A DNA stretch of 64,000 nucleotides from JAWWOW01 sp033851265 (GTDB lineage: Bacteria; Actinomycetota; Actinomycetes; JAWWOW01), in the NCBI GenBank assembly GCA_033851265.1, contig JAWWOW010000011.1, positions 160,800 through 224,799 on the forward strand, given 5' to 3'. Of this stretch, positions 1-8,502 are shown piece after piece. The notes beneath the pieces are model-generated. The model was not told where the DNA came from. It saw nothing but the letters and a program-made list of their open reading frames with translations, and searched no databases. Within the stretch, counting starts at the first letter, position 1; every line of letters begins with the position of its first letter. Made by a program: the position numbers and the translations under genes.

Positions 1-1
1 C

Positions 2-745
2 GGTGACCCCGACTCGGTTCTCGCCGTGTTCGATCTCGACGGCACGCTGATGTCGTCCAACGTTGTCGAGTCCTATCTCCGGCTGCGGCTTCCGGGCCTA
101 CCGGCGACCGAACAGGTGCGCGAGGTCGCGGATGTCGTGGGATCGCTGCCGCGTTACCTGATCACAGACCGTCGCGACCGCGGCGCAATGCTGCGGGCCG
201 TCTACCGCCGCTACGCCGGCGCGGACCCTGCCGCACTCGATGCCTACGTCGATGAGCAGTTGGCGGACGACATCCTCGCCCGGATGTGGCCGGCCGCGAT
301 ACGGCGCATCCGCGACCACCGCGCCGCCGGGCATCGCACCGTCTTGCTGACCGGCGCGATCCGTCCACTCACCCGGCCGTTAGCGCCGCTGTTCAACGAG
401 ATCGTCGCCGCGGACCTCGCCGTTGCGAACGGCGCGTGCACCGGTCATCTCGCCCGGCCACCACTCGTTGGTGAGAGCCGGGCGTCGTGGCTGCATGACT
501 ACGCGTCGCGGACCAACGCCGACCTCGACGCGTCGTACGCGTATGGCGACTCCGCATCCGACTTGCCACTGCTGCGTGCGGTCGGACACCCGGTCGCGGT
601 GAACCCGGACCTGAGCCTCACGCGCGCGGCCCGCCGGGGCCGCTGGCCGGTCGAAGACTGGCGCACCGGGCGACCGACTCCCCTGGCTCGTGAGCCGGAG
701 GCCGAGGGACGTGTCGACGGCCCGACAATGAGCACAGTCGCGTGA
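2..745 (+). CDS. HAD-IB family hydrolase, 5' end outside window
   Basis: Haloacid-dehalogenase phosphatase of the SerB-like IB class. The reading frame is open from base 2, and the residues before the first possible start (GTG at 26) already form the hydrophobic strand of motif I (VLAVFDLDGT), so the true start lies outside the window. Motif II is the Thr of VLLTGA and motif IV is YGDSASD. Motifs I and IV supply the nucleophilic and metal-binding aspartates. The substrate is unknown. The stop overlaps the start of the following dehydrogenase by 4 bp (GTGA), so the two are translationally coupled. In other actinomycetes such HAD domains can be fused behind an SDR or precede an acyltransferase; the missing N-terminus could hold another domain. 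Confidence 0.8.
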   Translation, partial: GDPDSVLAVFDLDGTLMSSNVVESYLRLRLPGLPATEQVREVADVVGSLPRYLITDRRDRGAMLRAVYRRYAGADPAALDAYVDEQLADDILARMWPAAIRRIRDHRAAGHRTVLLTGAIRPLTRPLAPLFNEIVAADLAVANGACTGHLARPPLVGESRASWLHDYASRTNADLDASYAYGDSASDLPLLRAVGHPVAVNPDLSLTRAARRGRWPVEDWRTGRPTPLAREPEAEGRVDGPTMSTVA

Positions 746-1920
746 TCACCGCCCTCGAGTTCTATCGCTCGCTGCCGAGATACGTCGCTTCGCGCACGCT
801 GGGCGATGTCTTCCCCGGTCTCGTTACCGGACCCGTCACGCCGCTGCGGCTGGTCACGCGCGACGAGCCCAAACCCCCCGCGGCCGGCTGGGTGCGCGTT
901 CGTCCGTTGCTCTCGGGGATCTGCGGCAGTGATCTGACGACGTTGTCGGGCAAGTCGTCGTTCTACTTCTCTCCGCTGGTGTCGATGCCGTTCGTCCCCG
1001 GTCATGAGGTCGTGGGCGAGCTGCTCGACGACGCAAACGGCTATCCACGTGGAACGCGCGTCGTGCTCGACCCGGTCCTCGGCTGTGCCGCGCGCGGACT
1101 CGAGGAGTGCACCGCGTGCGCCGCTGGTGGTCGCAACCGCTGCGACCGGGTCACGGTCGGACACGTCTCCCCGGGTCTGCAGACCGGGTACTGCGCGGAC
1201 ACCGGTGGCGGCTGGAGCGGTCTGCTGGTCGCGCACGAGTCCCAATTGCGGGCGGTGCCGGACGACCTCTCCGATGAGCGCGCCGTGTTGGTCGAGCCGA
1301 TCGCATGTGCCGTCCACGCAGCGCTGCGCACGCAGGCTGATGCGGGCGACCACATCCTTGTCGTCGGCGCCGGTGCCGTCGGCTTGTTCGTCGTACTCGC
1401 CTTGCGAGCTCTGACCTCGGCCGGTCCGATCACGGTGGTCGCCAAGCATCCGGCGCAGCGAGAGTTGGCGATGCGGTTGGGCGCCACCGACGTACTAGGA
1501 CCTGGGGAGGCGATCGGCGGGGTTCGCCGGTCGACGCGCGCGCTGCGGCTCGACCCTGAGCGCGGTCATCCATTCCTGCTCGGCGGCGTCGACAAGGCCA
1601 TCGACTGTGTCGGGTCCCGGCAGTCTCTGGACACAGCGTTGCGCACGACCCGGGCGGGCGGGCGCGTGGTGCTCGCCGGGCTGCCGGCTGCCGGTGCGGA
1701 CCTGACACCTGCGTGGTACCGCGAGCTCGACGTTGCCGGCGCGTATGCGACGAGCCGCGACGACTTCGAGCAGGCCGTCGTGCTGGCTCGCGAACTGCCT
1801 CTTGGCGAGGGTGGCGTGATCACCTATCCCCTCCACGGCTGGCGTGAGGCGCTCGACCATGCGCAGACCGCGGGCCGGCTGGGCACACTCAAAGTGGCGT
1901 TCGACGTGCGGGTCCGATGA
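742..1920 (+). CDS. Zinc-dependent alcohol dehydrogenase (MDR family)
   Basis: 392-residue medium-chain dehydrogenase/reductase. The N-terminal catalytic domain has the zinc motif ICGSD and the PFVPGHEVVGE segment. A cysteine-rich stretch around residues 110-133 (LGC, then CTAC and RC) fits a structural zinc loop. The Rossmann domain starts at VVGAGAVGL. It should oxidise an alcohol or reduce an aldehyde with NAD(P); the substrate cannot be read from sequence. The GTG start overlaps the HAD stop codon, and the LarA-like and acyltransferase genes follow on the same strand, suggesting one operon acting on a lipid or hydroxy-acid intermediate. That pathway idea is inference. Confidence 0.85.
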   Translation: MITALEFYRSLPRYVASRTLGDVFPGLVTGPVTPLRLVTRDEPKPPAAGWVRVRPLLSGICGSDLTTLSGKSSFYFSPLVSMPFVPGHEVVGELLDDANGYPRGTRVVLDPVLGCAARGLEECTACAAGGRNRCDRVTVGHVSPGLQTGYCADTGGGWSGLLVAHESQLRAVPDDLSDERAVLVEPIACAVHAALRTQADAGDHILVVGAGAVGLFVVLALRALTSAGPITVVAKHPAQRELAMRLGATDVLGPGEAIGGVRRSTRALRLDPERGHPFLLGGVDKAIDCVGSRQSLDTALRTTRAGGRVVLAGLPAAGADLTPAWYRELDVAGAYATSRDDFEQAVVLARELPLGEGGVITYPLHGWREALDHAQTAGRLGTLKVAFDVRVR

Positions 1921-1959
1921 TGGTGGCCCCCGCATCAGTTTCGGCAGCAGGAGGAGTTC

Positions 1960-3537
1960 GTGACTAGACCCGGGTTCGTGCTCGAGGTGGACGAGCGGAC
2001 CCCGCCGCTGCTCGTCCACGAGGGCGAGGGTTTCCGGCTGGAGCGCTTCCCGCTTGGGACCCGGGTGGTCTACCCGCCCGAGTCGATGCCAGGTGTCCGC
2101 GACGTCGAAGCAACGATTCGCGAAGCCTTGCTGCACCCGGAGAACTCCGAGCCGCTTCCGGCGCTGCTGCGACCCGGCATGAAACTCACGATCGCGTTCG
2201 ACGACCTGTCGCTCCCACTACCGCCGATGCGGACGCCCGATGTGCGCCAGCGCGTCATCGAGCAGGTGCTGACGATGGCCGCTGAGGCTGGCGTCGACGA
2301 TGTCGAGCTGATCGTTGCGCAAGCGCTACACCGGCGCATGACCGGCCCAGAGATTCGTCGGGTTGTCGGCGACCGCGTCTATCGGTCGTTCTGGCCGGAG
2401 CAGCTCTACAACCACGACGCGGAGGACCACGCGAACCTCACGCACGTCGGGCTGACCGACCAAGGCGAAGACGTCGAGATCAACAAGCGAGCGGCGGACT
2501 CCGACCTGCTCGTCTACGTCAACATCAACCTCGTCGCGATGGATGGTGGGCACAAGTCGGTGCCCGTAGGACTGGCGTCGTACAAGAGCCTGCGCCACCA
2601 CCACAACAGCAACACGATGGTTCACTCACGGTCGTTCATGGACCCCGAGCACTCGGCGCTGCATTCCTCTGCTTGGCGAATGGGCCGACTGCTGGCGGAT
2701 CATTTGAAGATCTTCACCGTCGAGACGACTCTCAACAACGACGTCTTCCCCTCGCCGTACGACTTCCTGAACAAACGCGAGTGGGAGTGGTCGGTGCGCG
2801 ACCAGGCCACCATGCTGGCGTCGCGTCGCGGGCTGGCGGCGGCGCCAGGGCGGATGCGGCGACGGATCTTCCAGGGTTTCACCGCGCCGTACGGCGTGAC
2901 AGGTGTGACCGCGGGAGAGACCGAGGCCGTGCACGCAAAGACGCTGGCGGCCGTGCACCGCCAGCAGTTGGTCGAGGTGGACGGGCAGTCAGATGTGCTC
3001 GTCGTCGGCGTTCCTTATCTGTGCCCGTACAACGTCAACTCGTCGATGAACCCGATCCTCGCCATGTGCATGGGCCTCGGGTACCTGTTCAACATGTATC
3101 GCGGCAAGCCGTTGGTCCGTCGTGGTGGCGCCATGGTGCTCTACCACCCCGTGCCATGGGAGTTCTCACAGTTGCATCACCCGTCGTACGTCGACTTCTT
3201 CGAAGAGGTCCTCGCCGAGTCGACCGATCCCGCGACCATCGAGGCGAAGTTCGAGAAGCAGTACGCGACCGACCCGTGGTACATCCATCTCTACCGGACG
3301 TCGTACGCGTATCACGGTGTTCACCCGTTCTACATGTGGTACTGGGGAGCACACGCGCTCGACCATCTCGACGAGGTCGTCTGGGTCGGCGCCGACCGCA
3401 AGTCCGTGGAACGGATGGGCTTCCGGGCCGCGTCGACGTTGGCAGATGCGCTCGAGATGGTCAGCGGCACGGTTGGGCGCTCCCCGTCGATCACGTACAT
3501 GCACGCGCCGCCGCACACGCTTGCGGATGTGACGTAG
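1960..3537 (+). CDS. LarA/DUF2088-like protein (nickel-pincer racemase homologue)
   Basis: 525 residues related to lactate racemase LarA. Matching landmarks are the ALHRRMTGPE segment (His124, like LarA His108), NHDAEDH near 151-157 (like His174), the cofactor-lysine segment GGHKSV (Lys199, like Lys184) and a His cluster at 213-215, with His215 sixteen residues after the lysine as in LarA Lys184/His200. The LarA DxTRP motif that carries substrate-binding Arg75 appears here as DDLSLP (81-86), so the arginine is missing; a substrate other than lactate is likely (inference). The GTG start is chosen from a strong AGGAGGAG at 1949-1956. No larB, larC or larE cofactor genes are visible in the window. 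Its stop abuts the next start. Confidence 0.75.
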   Translation: MTRPGFVLEVDERTPPLLVHEGEGFRLERFPLGTRVVYPPESMPGVRDVEATIREALLHPENSEPLPALLRPGMKLTIAFDDLSLPLPPMRTPDVRQRVIEQVLTMAAEAGVDDVELIVAQALHRRMTGPEIRRVVGDRVYRSFWPEQLYNHDAEDHANLTHVGLTDQGEDVEINKRAADSDLLVYVNINLVAMDGGHKSVPVGLASYKSLRHHHNSNTMVHSRSFMDPEHSALHSSAWRMGRLLADHLKIFTVETTLNNDVFPSPYDFLNKREWEWSVRDQATMLASRRGLAAAPGRMRRRIFQGFTAPYGVTGVTAGETEAVHAKTLAAVHRQQLVEVDGQSDVLVVGVPYLCPYNVNSSMNPILAMCMGLGYLFNMYRGKPLVRRGGAMVLYHPVPWEFSQLHHPSYVDFFEEVLAESTDPATIEAKFEKQYATDPWYIHLYRTSYAYHGVHPFYMWYWGAHALDHLDEVVWVGADRKSVERMGFRAASTLADALEMVSGTVGRSPSITYMHAPPHTLADVT

Positions 3538-4437
3538 GTGCTGAACGACGTCAGAACCGTCGCCAAGGGCTGGCGCTGGGGTCGCCGCCCGCTGGTCCCG
3601 CGGTCGGCCGGACCGCACATGCCGGTGCGCGACCGCCGGGAGTTCCCGACCGACTGGGCGCGCACACCTGTCGCGCGCGGGGCGCGGGAAGTGGTGCAAC
3701 GACTTGGTCTGTCACCGCTGTTGCGTGCCGAGGTGCGGCTGCAGGTATCCGGCTTGGACTACCTGAACGCGGTCGAGCCGCCGGTCATCTTCATCGCCAA
3801 CCACTCGAGCCACCTCGACACCGCTGTCATTCTCGACGCGCTGCCCGTGCCGTGGCGTCGTCGTACGACCATCGCTGCTGCAGCTGACTACTTCTTCGAC
3901 GTGTGGTGGCGCGCGGTCGGGTCGGCATTGGTGTTCAACACGTTCCCGTTGGAGCGGCGCACGGGCATGAGCGCGAACACCATCGAGCGGCTCATCGACG
4001 AAAAATGGAACATCTTGTTCTTCCCGGAAGGCACTCGGTCGCCGGACGGCTGGGCGCGCACGTTCCGGCCGGGCGCGGCTTACCTGGCCGCGGGCAAGAA
4101 CATCCCCATCGTGCCCATCGGGGTTGTCGGCAGTTTCGCCGCAATGCCGCGCGGGGCCGGCTGGGTGGCGAAAGGCCGGCCCATCGTTCGGATCCGATTC
4201 GGGCCTGCCATCCATCCGCAGCCGGACGAGGAGCCACGAGAGTTGGGCCGTCGGCTACAGGAGTCGGTCGCTCGGCTCCTCGATGAGGAGAAGACGACGT
4301 GGTGGTCCGCTGCGCGCCGCGCGTCGTCCGGGCATACCCCGCCGGCAGAGGGACCCGACGTCGCGCAGTGGCGCCGACTCTGGGCGCAGACGGAGCCGGT
4401 CCGCGAGAGCGAGCCGGCCCCGTCCGCTTGGCGCTAA
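3538..4437 (+). CDS. 1-acylglycerol-3-phosphate acyltransferase-like (PlsC family)
   Basis: 299-residue membrane-associated acyltransferase. The catalytic NHxxxxD box is NHSSHLD near residue 87, and the phosphate-binding motif is FPEGTRS near 162. A further hydrophobic stretch IPIVPIGVVGSF follows. It transfers an acyl chain from acyl-CoA or acyl-ACP to a glycerophosphate-type acceptor. The GTG start follows the TAG stop of the LarA-like gene with no spacer, so it is the last gene of the HAD-ADH-LarA-PlsC operon. The C-terminal ~40 residues are polar and low-complexity. It ends tail-to-tail against the secreted protein gene on the other strand without any gap. Confidence 0.88.
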   Translation: MLNDVRTVAKGWRWGRRPLVPRSAGPHMPVRDRREFPTDWARTPVARGAREVVQRLGLSPLLRAEVRLQVSGLDYLNAVEPPVIFIANHSSHLDTAVILDALPVPWRRRTTIAAAADYFFDVWWRAVGSALVFNTFPLERRTGMSANTIERLIDEKWNILFFPEGTRSPDGWARTFRPGAAYLAAGKNIPIVPIGVVGSFAAMPRGAGWVAKGRPIVRIRFGPAIHPQPDEEPRELGRRLQESVARLLDEEKTTWWSAARRASSGHTPPAEGPDVAQWRRLWAQTEPVRESEPAPSAWR

Positions 4438-4935
4438 CTAGCTCTTAGCCGCTGGCCGGTCCGCTGCGTCTCGGACGCAACGAATGACCGTCGCGGTGTA
4501 CGTGCTGCCGGTCTTCTCAGCGACGACCATGGCCCGCTCACCGGCCTTGAGATCGGCGAAACTCTCGTCTTGGCCCTTCGACCGGATGCGGGTGTCGTTG
4601 GTGACGGTGTACGTCCGCAGGAAGCCGTCCGGGCTCTTCATGGTGAGTGTCTTCGCCGTCGTGTCCACCTTGGTGATCTCACCGCGCTGATTCACCATGA
4701 CGCGGGTCTCGCTGCCGTCGCGTTTGCCGACGGTGAACTCCCCGTGCAGCGAGTGCTTCAGCAGCCCACCGGCACGACCCTTCTTGTCTGGCGCCTTTTG
4801 CTTCGCGCTGGCGTCCGGGCTGGGGCTCGAGCTCTTGCTCGGCGCTGGGCTGGGGTCGGCTGAGGCGACCGCAACCACTCCGACGGCAAGGATGCCGGCA
4901 GTGGCGACAGGAACGGCGAGCCGGGAGAGCTTCAT
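4438..4935 (-). CDS. Secreted DUF5666-like protein
   Basis: 165 residues beginning with a signal peptide (MKLSRLAVPVATAG to about ASA) followed by a Pro/Ser/Lys-rich linker. The C-terminal ~100 residues hold short beta-type repeats of the DUF5666 kind (GEITKVDTTAKTLTMKS and similar), which form small barrels. I start it at ATG 4935 because GGAGGA lies 7-8 bases upstream; an in-frame upstream ATG would place 16 unlikely residues before the signal peptide. Function unknown; probably exported and cell-surface or extracellular. Confidence 0.75.
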   Translation of the reverse strand: MKLSRLAVPVATAGILAVGVVAVASADPSPAPSKSSSPSPDASAKQKAPDKKGRAGGLLKHSLHGEFTVGKRDGSETRVMVNQRGEITKVDTTAKTLTMKSPDGFLRTYTVTNDTRIRSKGQDESFADLKAGERAMVVAEKTGSTYTATVIRCVRDAADRPAAKS

Positions 4936-5006
4936 GGGCTGTCCTCCGTCTACTGGTGCGTGAGCCCAGTAGGCCGCAATCACGTTCGGATCCGCTGGCG
5001 GGAATG

Positions 5007-5753
5007 TCAGGGTTGTGTAAGGGACCGTTCTTCCTGGATGACCATCTCGGCGGCCGCGGCCGTCTTGCGGGCGATGTCAGCGATGGCCGCACGCTCAGCC
5101 GCGGCGGCGGCATACGCATCGACGCGGTTCGCGATGATCCTGGCGGGCGCCCCGGCCGCCACGGAGTACGGCGGGATGTCCTTGTTCACCACGGTGTGCG
5201 CAGCCAGCACGGTGCCGTGGCCAACGCTGGTCCCCCGGAGGACCGTCACCTTCGTGCCCATCCAGACGTCCGGGCCAATGCGGACTGGTGTCTTGACGAT
5301 GCCCTGGTCCTTGATGGGTCGGGTCACGTCGTCGAACCGGTGATCGAAGTCGCAGACGTAGACCCAGTCGGCCACGATCGTGGTCGCGCCGAACTCGATG
5401 TCGAGGTAGCAATTGACTGTGTTGTCCTTGCCGAAGACGCATTTATCACCGATGCGGAGGTTGCCTTCGTGGCACCGCAGCGCGTTCCCGTTACCCATGT
5501 GCACCCACCGACCGATGACCATCCGGCCGTAACCCTTGCGCGCGTAGAGGTCGACGTTCTTGCCGAGGAAGACGAACCCTTCGGTGATGATGTGCGGGTT
5601 GCGAAGCCGGAAGATCGCGAACCGCCAATAGCGAATCAAGTACCACGGGGTGTACGCCCGGTTGCGCACGATCCACCGCAGCGACGACCACGTCAGGAAC
5701 CGCGCTTGCCGCGGGTCGCGGTTACGCAGCCACCCCTGCATCGGCTTACCCAC
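5007..5753 (-). CDS. Left-handed beta-helix (hexapeptide) acyltransferase
   Basis: 248 residues. An N-terminal amphipathic/basic region of ~50 residues is followed by a hexapeptide-repeat helix (about 60-215) with isoleucine/valine-led turns such as RIGPDVWMG and GTVLAAHTVV. The C-terminal signature PPYSVAAGAPARII is typical of maltose/galactoside O-acetyltransferase-like enzymes. The likely catalytic His lies in CDFDHRFDD. It probably acetylates or acylates a sugar or lipid-linked glycan. It is followed 12 bp upstream on the same strand by a methyltransferase gene, so they may be co-transcribed. The last ~35 residues are Ala/Glu-rich helix. Confidence 0.85.
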   Translation of the reverse strand: MGKPMQGWLRNRDPRQARFLTWSSLRWIVRNRAYTPWYLIRYWRFAIFRLRNPHIITEGFVFLGKNVDLYARKGYGRMVIGRWVHMGNGNALRCHEGNLRIGDKCVFGKDNTVNCYLDIEFGATTIVADWVYVCDFDHRFDDVTRPIKDQGIVKTPVRIGPDVWMGTKVTVLRGTSVGHGTVLAAHTVVNKDIPPYSVAAGAPARIIANRVDAYAAAAAERAAIADIARKTAAAAEMVIQEERSLTQP

Positions 5754-5765
5754 GGCGCAAAACTA

Positions 5766-6668
5766 CTAGCGCGGCCTGGTGCCCGTGATGAGGACGTTGT
5801 AGAAGAGCCCGGCGGGTACGACGCGCGACAACACGTGCCGATCGAGCGCCGACAGCCGCCGCCAGGTGTTGTAGGCGAACATCGCCCACTTCCAACCCAG
5901 TCGGTCAGGTGTGACGGCGTACTCCACGGTTCGGATCGGCCAGCCGACCCACGACGCGGTCAGCTCCTCGGTGACGGTGTGTACGTCGACGGCGCCGGCA
6001 CGCACGGCAAGGCGGGCGAGGTCGGCGGGTACGAACGTGTGCTGATCGACGAGCGCTTCCAAAGCAGCGGCTTCTGAGGAGGCCTTCAGCTCATCCGGCG
6101 GACGCTTCAAATCGGCGGGCAGAAACCGCGTGGTTGCCTTCCACGTCCACCGCGACAGCCGGCGAGCGATCGCGTCGCCCCACCGCGTCGGCTCGCCGGC
6201 GAACACAAAGCGGCCACCCGGGCGCAGCACGCGCAGCACCTCCCGCAATGCGAGCTCGACATCGGGGATGTGATGCAAGACAGCGTGGCCGACAACAAGG
6301 TCAAACGTCGCGTCGTCGTAGGGCAGCGACTCTGCATCCGCAACGCGGCCCTCGATCTCGAATCCCAGCGCCTTCGCATTGCGAACCGCGACGTCGACCA
6401 TCCCGGGCGAGATGTCTGTCACGTGTGCCTCCGACAGCACTCCCGCCTGCTTCAGGTTCAGCAGGAAGAAGCCCGTCCCACAGCCAAGCTCCAGCGCACG
6501 CGCGTAGGGCCAGCCCTCGGGACCCGCGACGTGTTCGAAGCAATCGCGGGCATACGAGATGCACCGCTCGTCGTAGGAGATGTGCCACTTGTCGTCGTAG
6601 TTCTCGGCTTCCCAGTCGTGGTACAGCACATTGGCCGTCTTGACGTCGACCACGGGTTCGGCGCTCAT
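5766..6668 (-). CDS. Class I SAM-dependent methyltransferase
   Basis: 300 residues with a methyltransferase type 11 core: motif I ALELGCGTGFF, an acidic post-I loop, motif HAVLHHIPDVE and LRPGGRFVFAGEP. The C-terminal ~120 residues are a family-specific extension. Start ATG 6668 overlaps the TGA of the crotonase gene (ATGA), which favours this start over in-frame codons up to 204 bp further upstream inside that gene. The methyl acceptor is unknown; neighbours (crotonase, hexapeptide acyltransferase) suggest an acyl or glycolipid substrate, which is inference. Confidence 0.85.
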   Translation of the reverse strand: MSAEPVVDVKTANVLYHDWEAENYDDKWHISYDERCISYARDCFEHVAGPEGWPYARALELGCGTGFFLLNLKQAGVLSEAHVTDISPGMVDVAVRNAKALGFEIEGRVADAESLPYDDATFDLVVGHAVLHHIPDVELALREVLRVLRPGGRFVFAGEPTRWGDAIARRLSRWTWKATTRFLPADLKRPPDELKASSEAAALEALVDQHTFVPADLARLAVRAGAVDVHTVTEELTASWVGWPIRTVEYAVTPDRLGWKWAMFAYNTWRRLSALDRHVLSRVVPAGLFYNVLITGTRPR

Positions 6669-7444
6669 CGACCGACGAACTCCGCCTTGCCGGGGCCGTT
6701 CTCCACGAACGACGTCATCCCACGCTTGGCGTCTTCGGTCGCGAACAGCGCGGCGAACTGCTGGCGTTCGATCGCCAGCCCGGTGTCGAGGTCGACCTCG
6801 AGGCCGAGGTCGACGGACTCCTTCGCCGCACGGATGGCGTACGCCGGCCCGTTGACGTAGGACTTCGCCCACTCCAGCGAGACCGTGTAGACATCGTCGG
6901 GAGCGACCACCCGGTCCACCAATCCCATCGCCAGTGCCTCATCGGCGGCGACGAAGCGACCGGAGAAGATGATGTCCTTCGCTCGCGCCGGACCAACAAG
7001 CCGCGGCAACCGTTGCGTGCCGCCCGCACCGGGAATGATCCCGAGCAGGATCTCTGGCTGACCGAGCTTGGCGTTGTCACCGGCGACCCGGAAGTCGCAG
7101 CAGAGGGCCAACTCGCAACCCCCGCCGAGCGCATAGCCGGTCACCGCCGCAATCACCGGCTTCGGGATTTTCGCGACAGCCGTGAACGCTGCCTGCAGCG
7201 GACCCGAACGGTCGACCATGTCGGCGTACGACATCTCCGACATCTCTTTGACGTCGACCCCGGCAGCGAAAACGCGCGGTCCGCCGTACACGACAACCGC
7301 GCGGACATCGCGGCGCTCGGTCGCCTCGACGGCTGCGGCCCGCAACTCCTCCTGGCCCTGCTGGCTGAGTGCGTTCATCGGCGGGCGGTCGAGGCGGATC
7401 GTGCCCACCCCGTCCTCGACGCTCAAGGTGACGAACTCGGCCAC
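6665..7444 (-). CDS. Enoyl-CoA hydratase (crotonase family)
   Basis: 259 residues. Hydrates trans-2-enoyl-CoA to 3-hydroxyacyl-CoA. The oxyanion-hole and first catalytic glutamate are in ALGGGCELAL, the second glutamate is in GQPEILLG, followed by the GAGGTQRLPR loop, so both residues of true hydratases (rat Glu144/Glu164) are present. Start GTG 7444 follows AAAGGA with 6-7 bases spacing. It could supply 3-hydroxybutyryl-CoA/crotonyl-CoA interconversion for the Ccr route elsewhere in this window, though general beta-oxidation is equally possible. Confidence 0.9.
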   Translation of the reverse strand: MAEFVTLSVEDGVGTIRLDRPPMNALSQQGQEELRAAAVEATERRDVRAVVVYGGPRVFAAGVDVKEMSEMSYADMVDRSGPLQAAFTAVAKIPKPVIAAVTGYALGGGCELALCCDFRVAGDNAKLGQPEILLGIIPGAGGTQRLPRLVGPARAKDIIFSGRFVAADEALAMGLVDRVVAPDDVYTVSLEWAKSYVNGPAYAIRAAKESVDLGLEVDLDTGLAIERQQFAALFATEDAKRGMTSFVENGPGKAEFVGR

Positions 7445-7545
7445 GGCGGGTCCTTTCAGGGGAGATCGAACGGGCGCGAGCCTACGTCCCGCCGGCGTGC
7501 CGACGTCCGGCGCATGACGTTGCACCCCGATTAGGCTCGTTCGTC

Positions 7546-8502
7546 GTGAGCACAGATCCGGCTTGGCGGCGGCTGCGCGTCGACGGCGCGCAGGTCGACG
7601 TGATGATGGCCGGCGAAGGCGATCCGCTGCTGTTCTTGCATGGCTGGGGTCTCACGCCTCGCGTGTACGCCGCAGGCGTCACGCGACTCATCGCCGCTGG
7701 CATCCGCGTGATCGCGCCGTCGCTGCCCGGCTTCGGCCGCAGTGACGCACCACCGCTGCACAAACTGACGCTCGGTGAGTACGCCGCACGGGTCGCCGCG
7801 CTGCTCGACGCCATCGAGATAGAGAAGCCGGCATTTGTTGTTGGCCACTCGTTCGGCGGGGGTGTTGCCATCCGTCTCGCAAGCGACCGCCCGGACCTGG
7901 TCCGCTCATTGACTCTCATCAACACGGTCGGCGGCGGGCCAGGGAAGGGGGCCGGCCTGGCCAACCGGTCGTGGCTGCAGTGGGCCGTCGGCGCAGCGGG
8001 TGAACTGAGCCCCCGCGACCTGATCCGCGTCGCGCCACAAGCGGCCCGGGACTTCATCCCGAACGCCCTGCGCCGACCGGTCACTCTCGCCGTCACGGTG
8101 GGGGTAGCGCTGTCTGCATCGCTCGCCGACCAGGCCGCCGGGCTCATCGCGTCCGGCCTTCCGGTGCTGTTCGTTTGGAGTGATCGCGACAAGCTGATCG
8201 CGCCGGGCGCTTTCGAGTCGATGCGCGGGGAGCTGACGAACTACTCGGTGCCCGGCCGACATGGCTGGCTGCTCGCCGACCCGGAGTTTTTTGCCGACGT
8301 CATTCGCAATGCGCTCGTCGTCCATGCGATGTTGGAGCGCCAGCGTCGTGGCGACGCAGCCACCAGAACGAGCGGCGCACTTGTCTTGCCCGAAGGCGCC
8401 ACGCTCGCCGACCTCTTCCCCCCAGAGCGTCGCCGTCGGGCACGCAATCCGGCACAGGCTGCGCAGCCGCACGGCGAACAACGCCCCGTGCAGGGCCAGT
8501 GA
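7546..8502 (+). CDS. Alpha/beta hydrolase
   Basis: 318 residues with the alpha/beta-hydrolase fold: oxyanion HGWG near residue 27, nucleophile elbow GHSFGGG (Ser about 104), an Asp in WSDRDKLI and the catalytic His in PGRHGWLL. The triad is complete. Substrate unknown. The C-terminal ~50 residues are Arg/Gln-rich. The stop overlaps the GTG start of glgX by 4 bp, so the two genes form an operon; a role in glycogen metabolism is not implied by the sequence. Confidence 0.85.
   Translation: MSTDPAWRRLRVDGAQVDVMMAGEGDPLLFLHGWGLTPRVYAAGVTRLIAAGIRVIAPSLPGFGRSDAPPLHKLTLGEYAARVAALLDAIEIEKPAFVVGHSFGGGVAIRLASDRPDLVRSLTLINTVGGGPGKGAGLANRSWLQWAVGAAGELSPRDLIRVAPQAARDFIPNALRRPVTLAVTVGVALSASLADQAAGLIASGLPVLFVWSDRDKLIAPGAFESMRGELTNYSVPGRHGWLLADPEFFADVIRNALVVHAMLERQRRGDAATRTSGALVLPEGATLADLFPPERRRRARNPAQAAQPHGEQRPVQGQ

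Noticed and set aside
4956..6077. 373-residue open frame on the plus strand
   Set aside because: Antisense to the hexapeptide acyltransferase and methyltransferase genes; low-complexity acidic/basic sequence.
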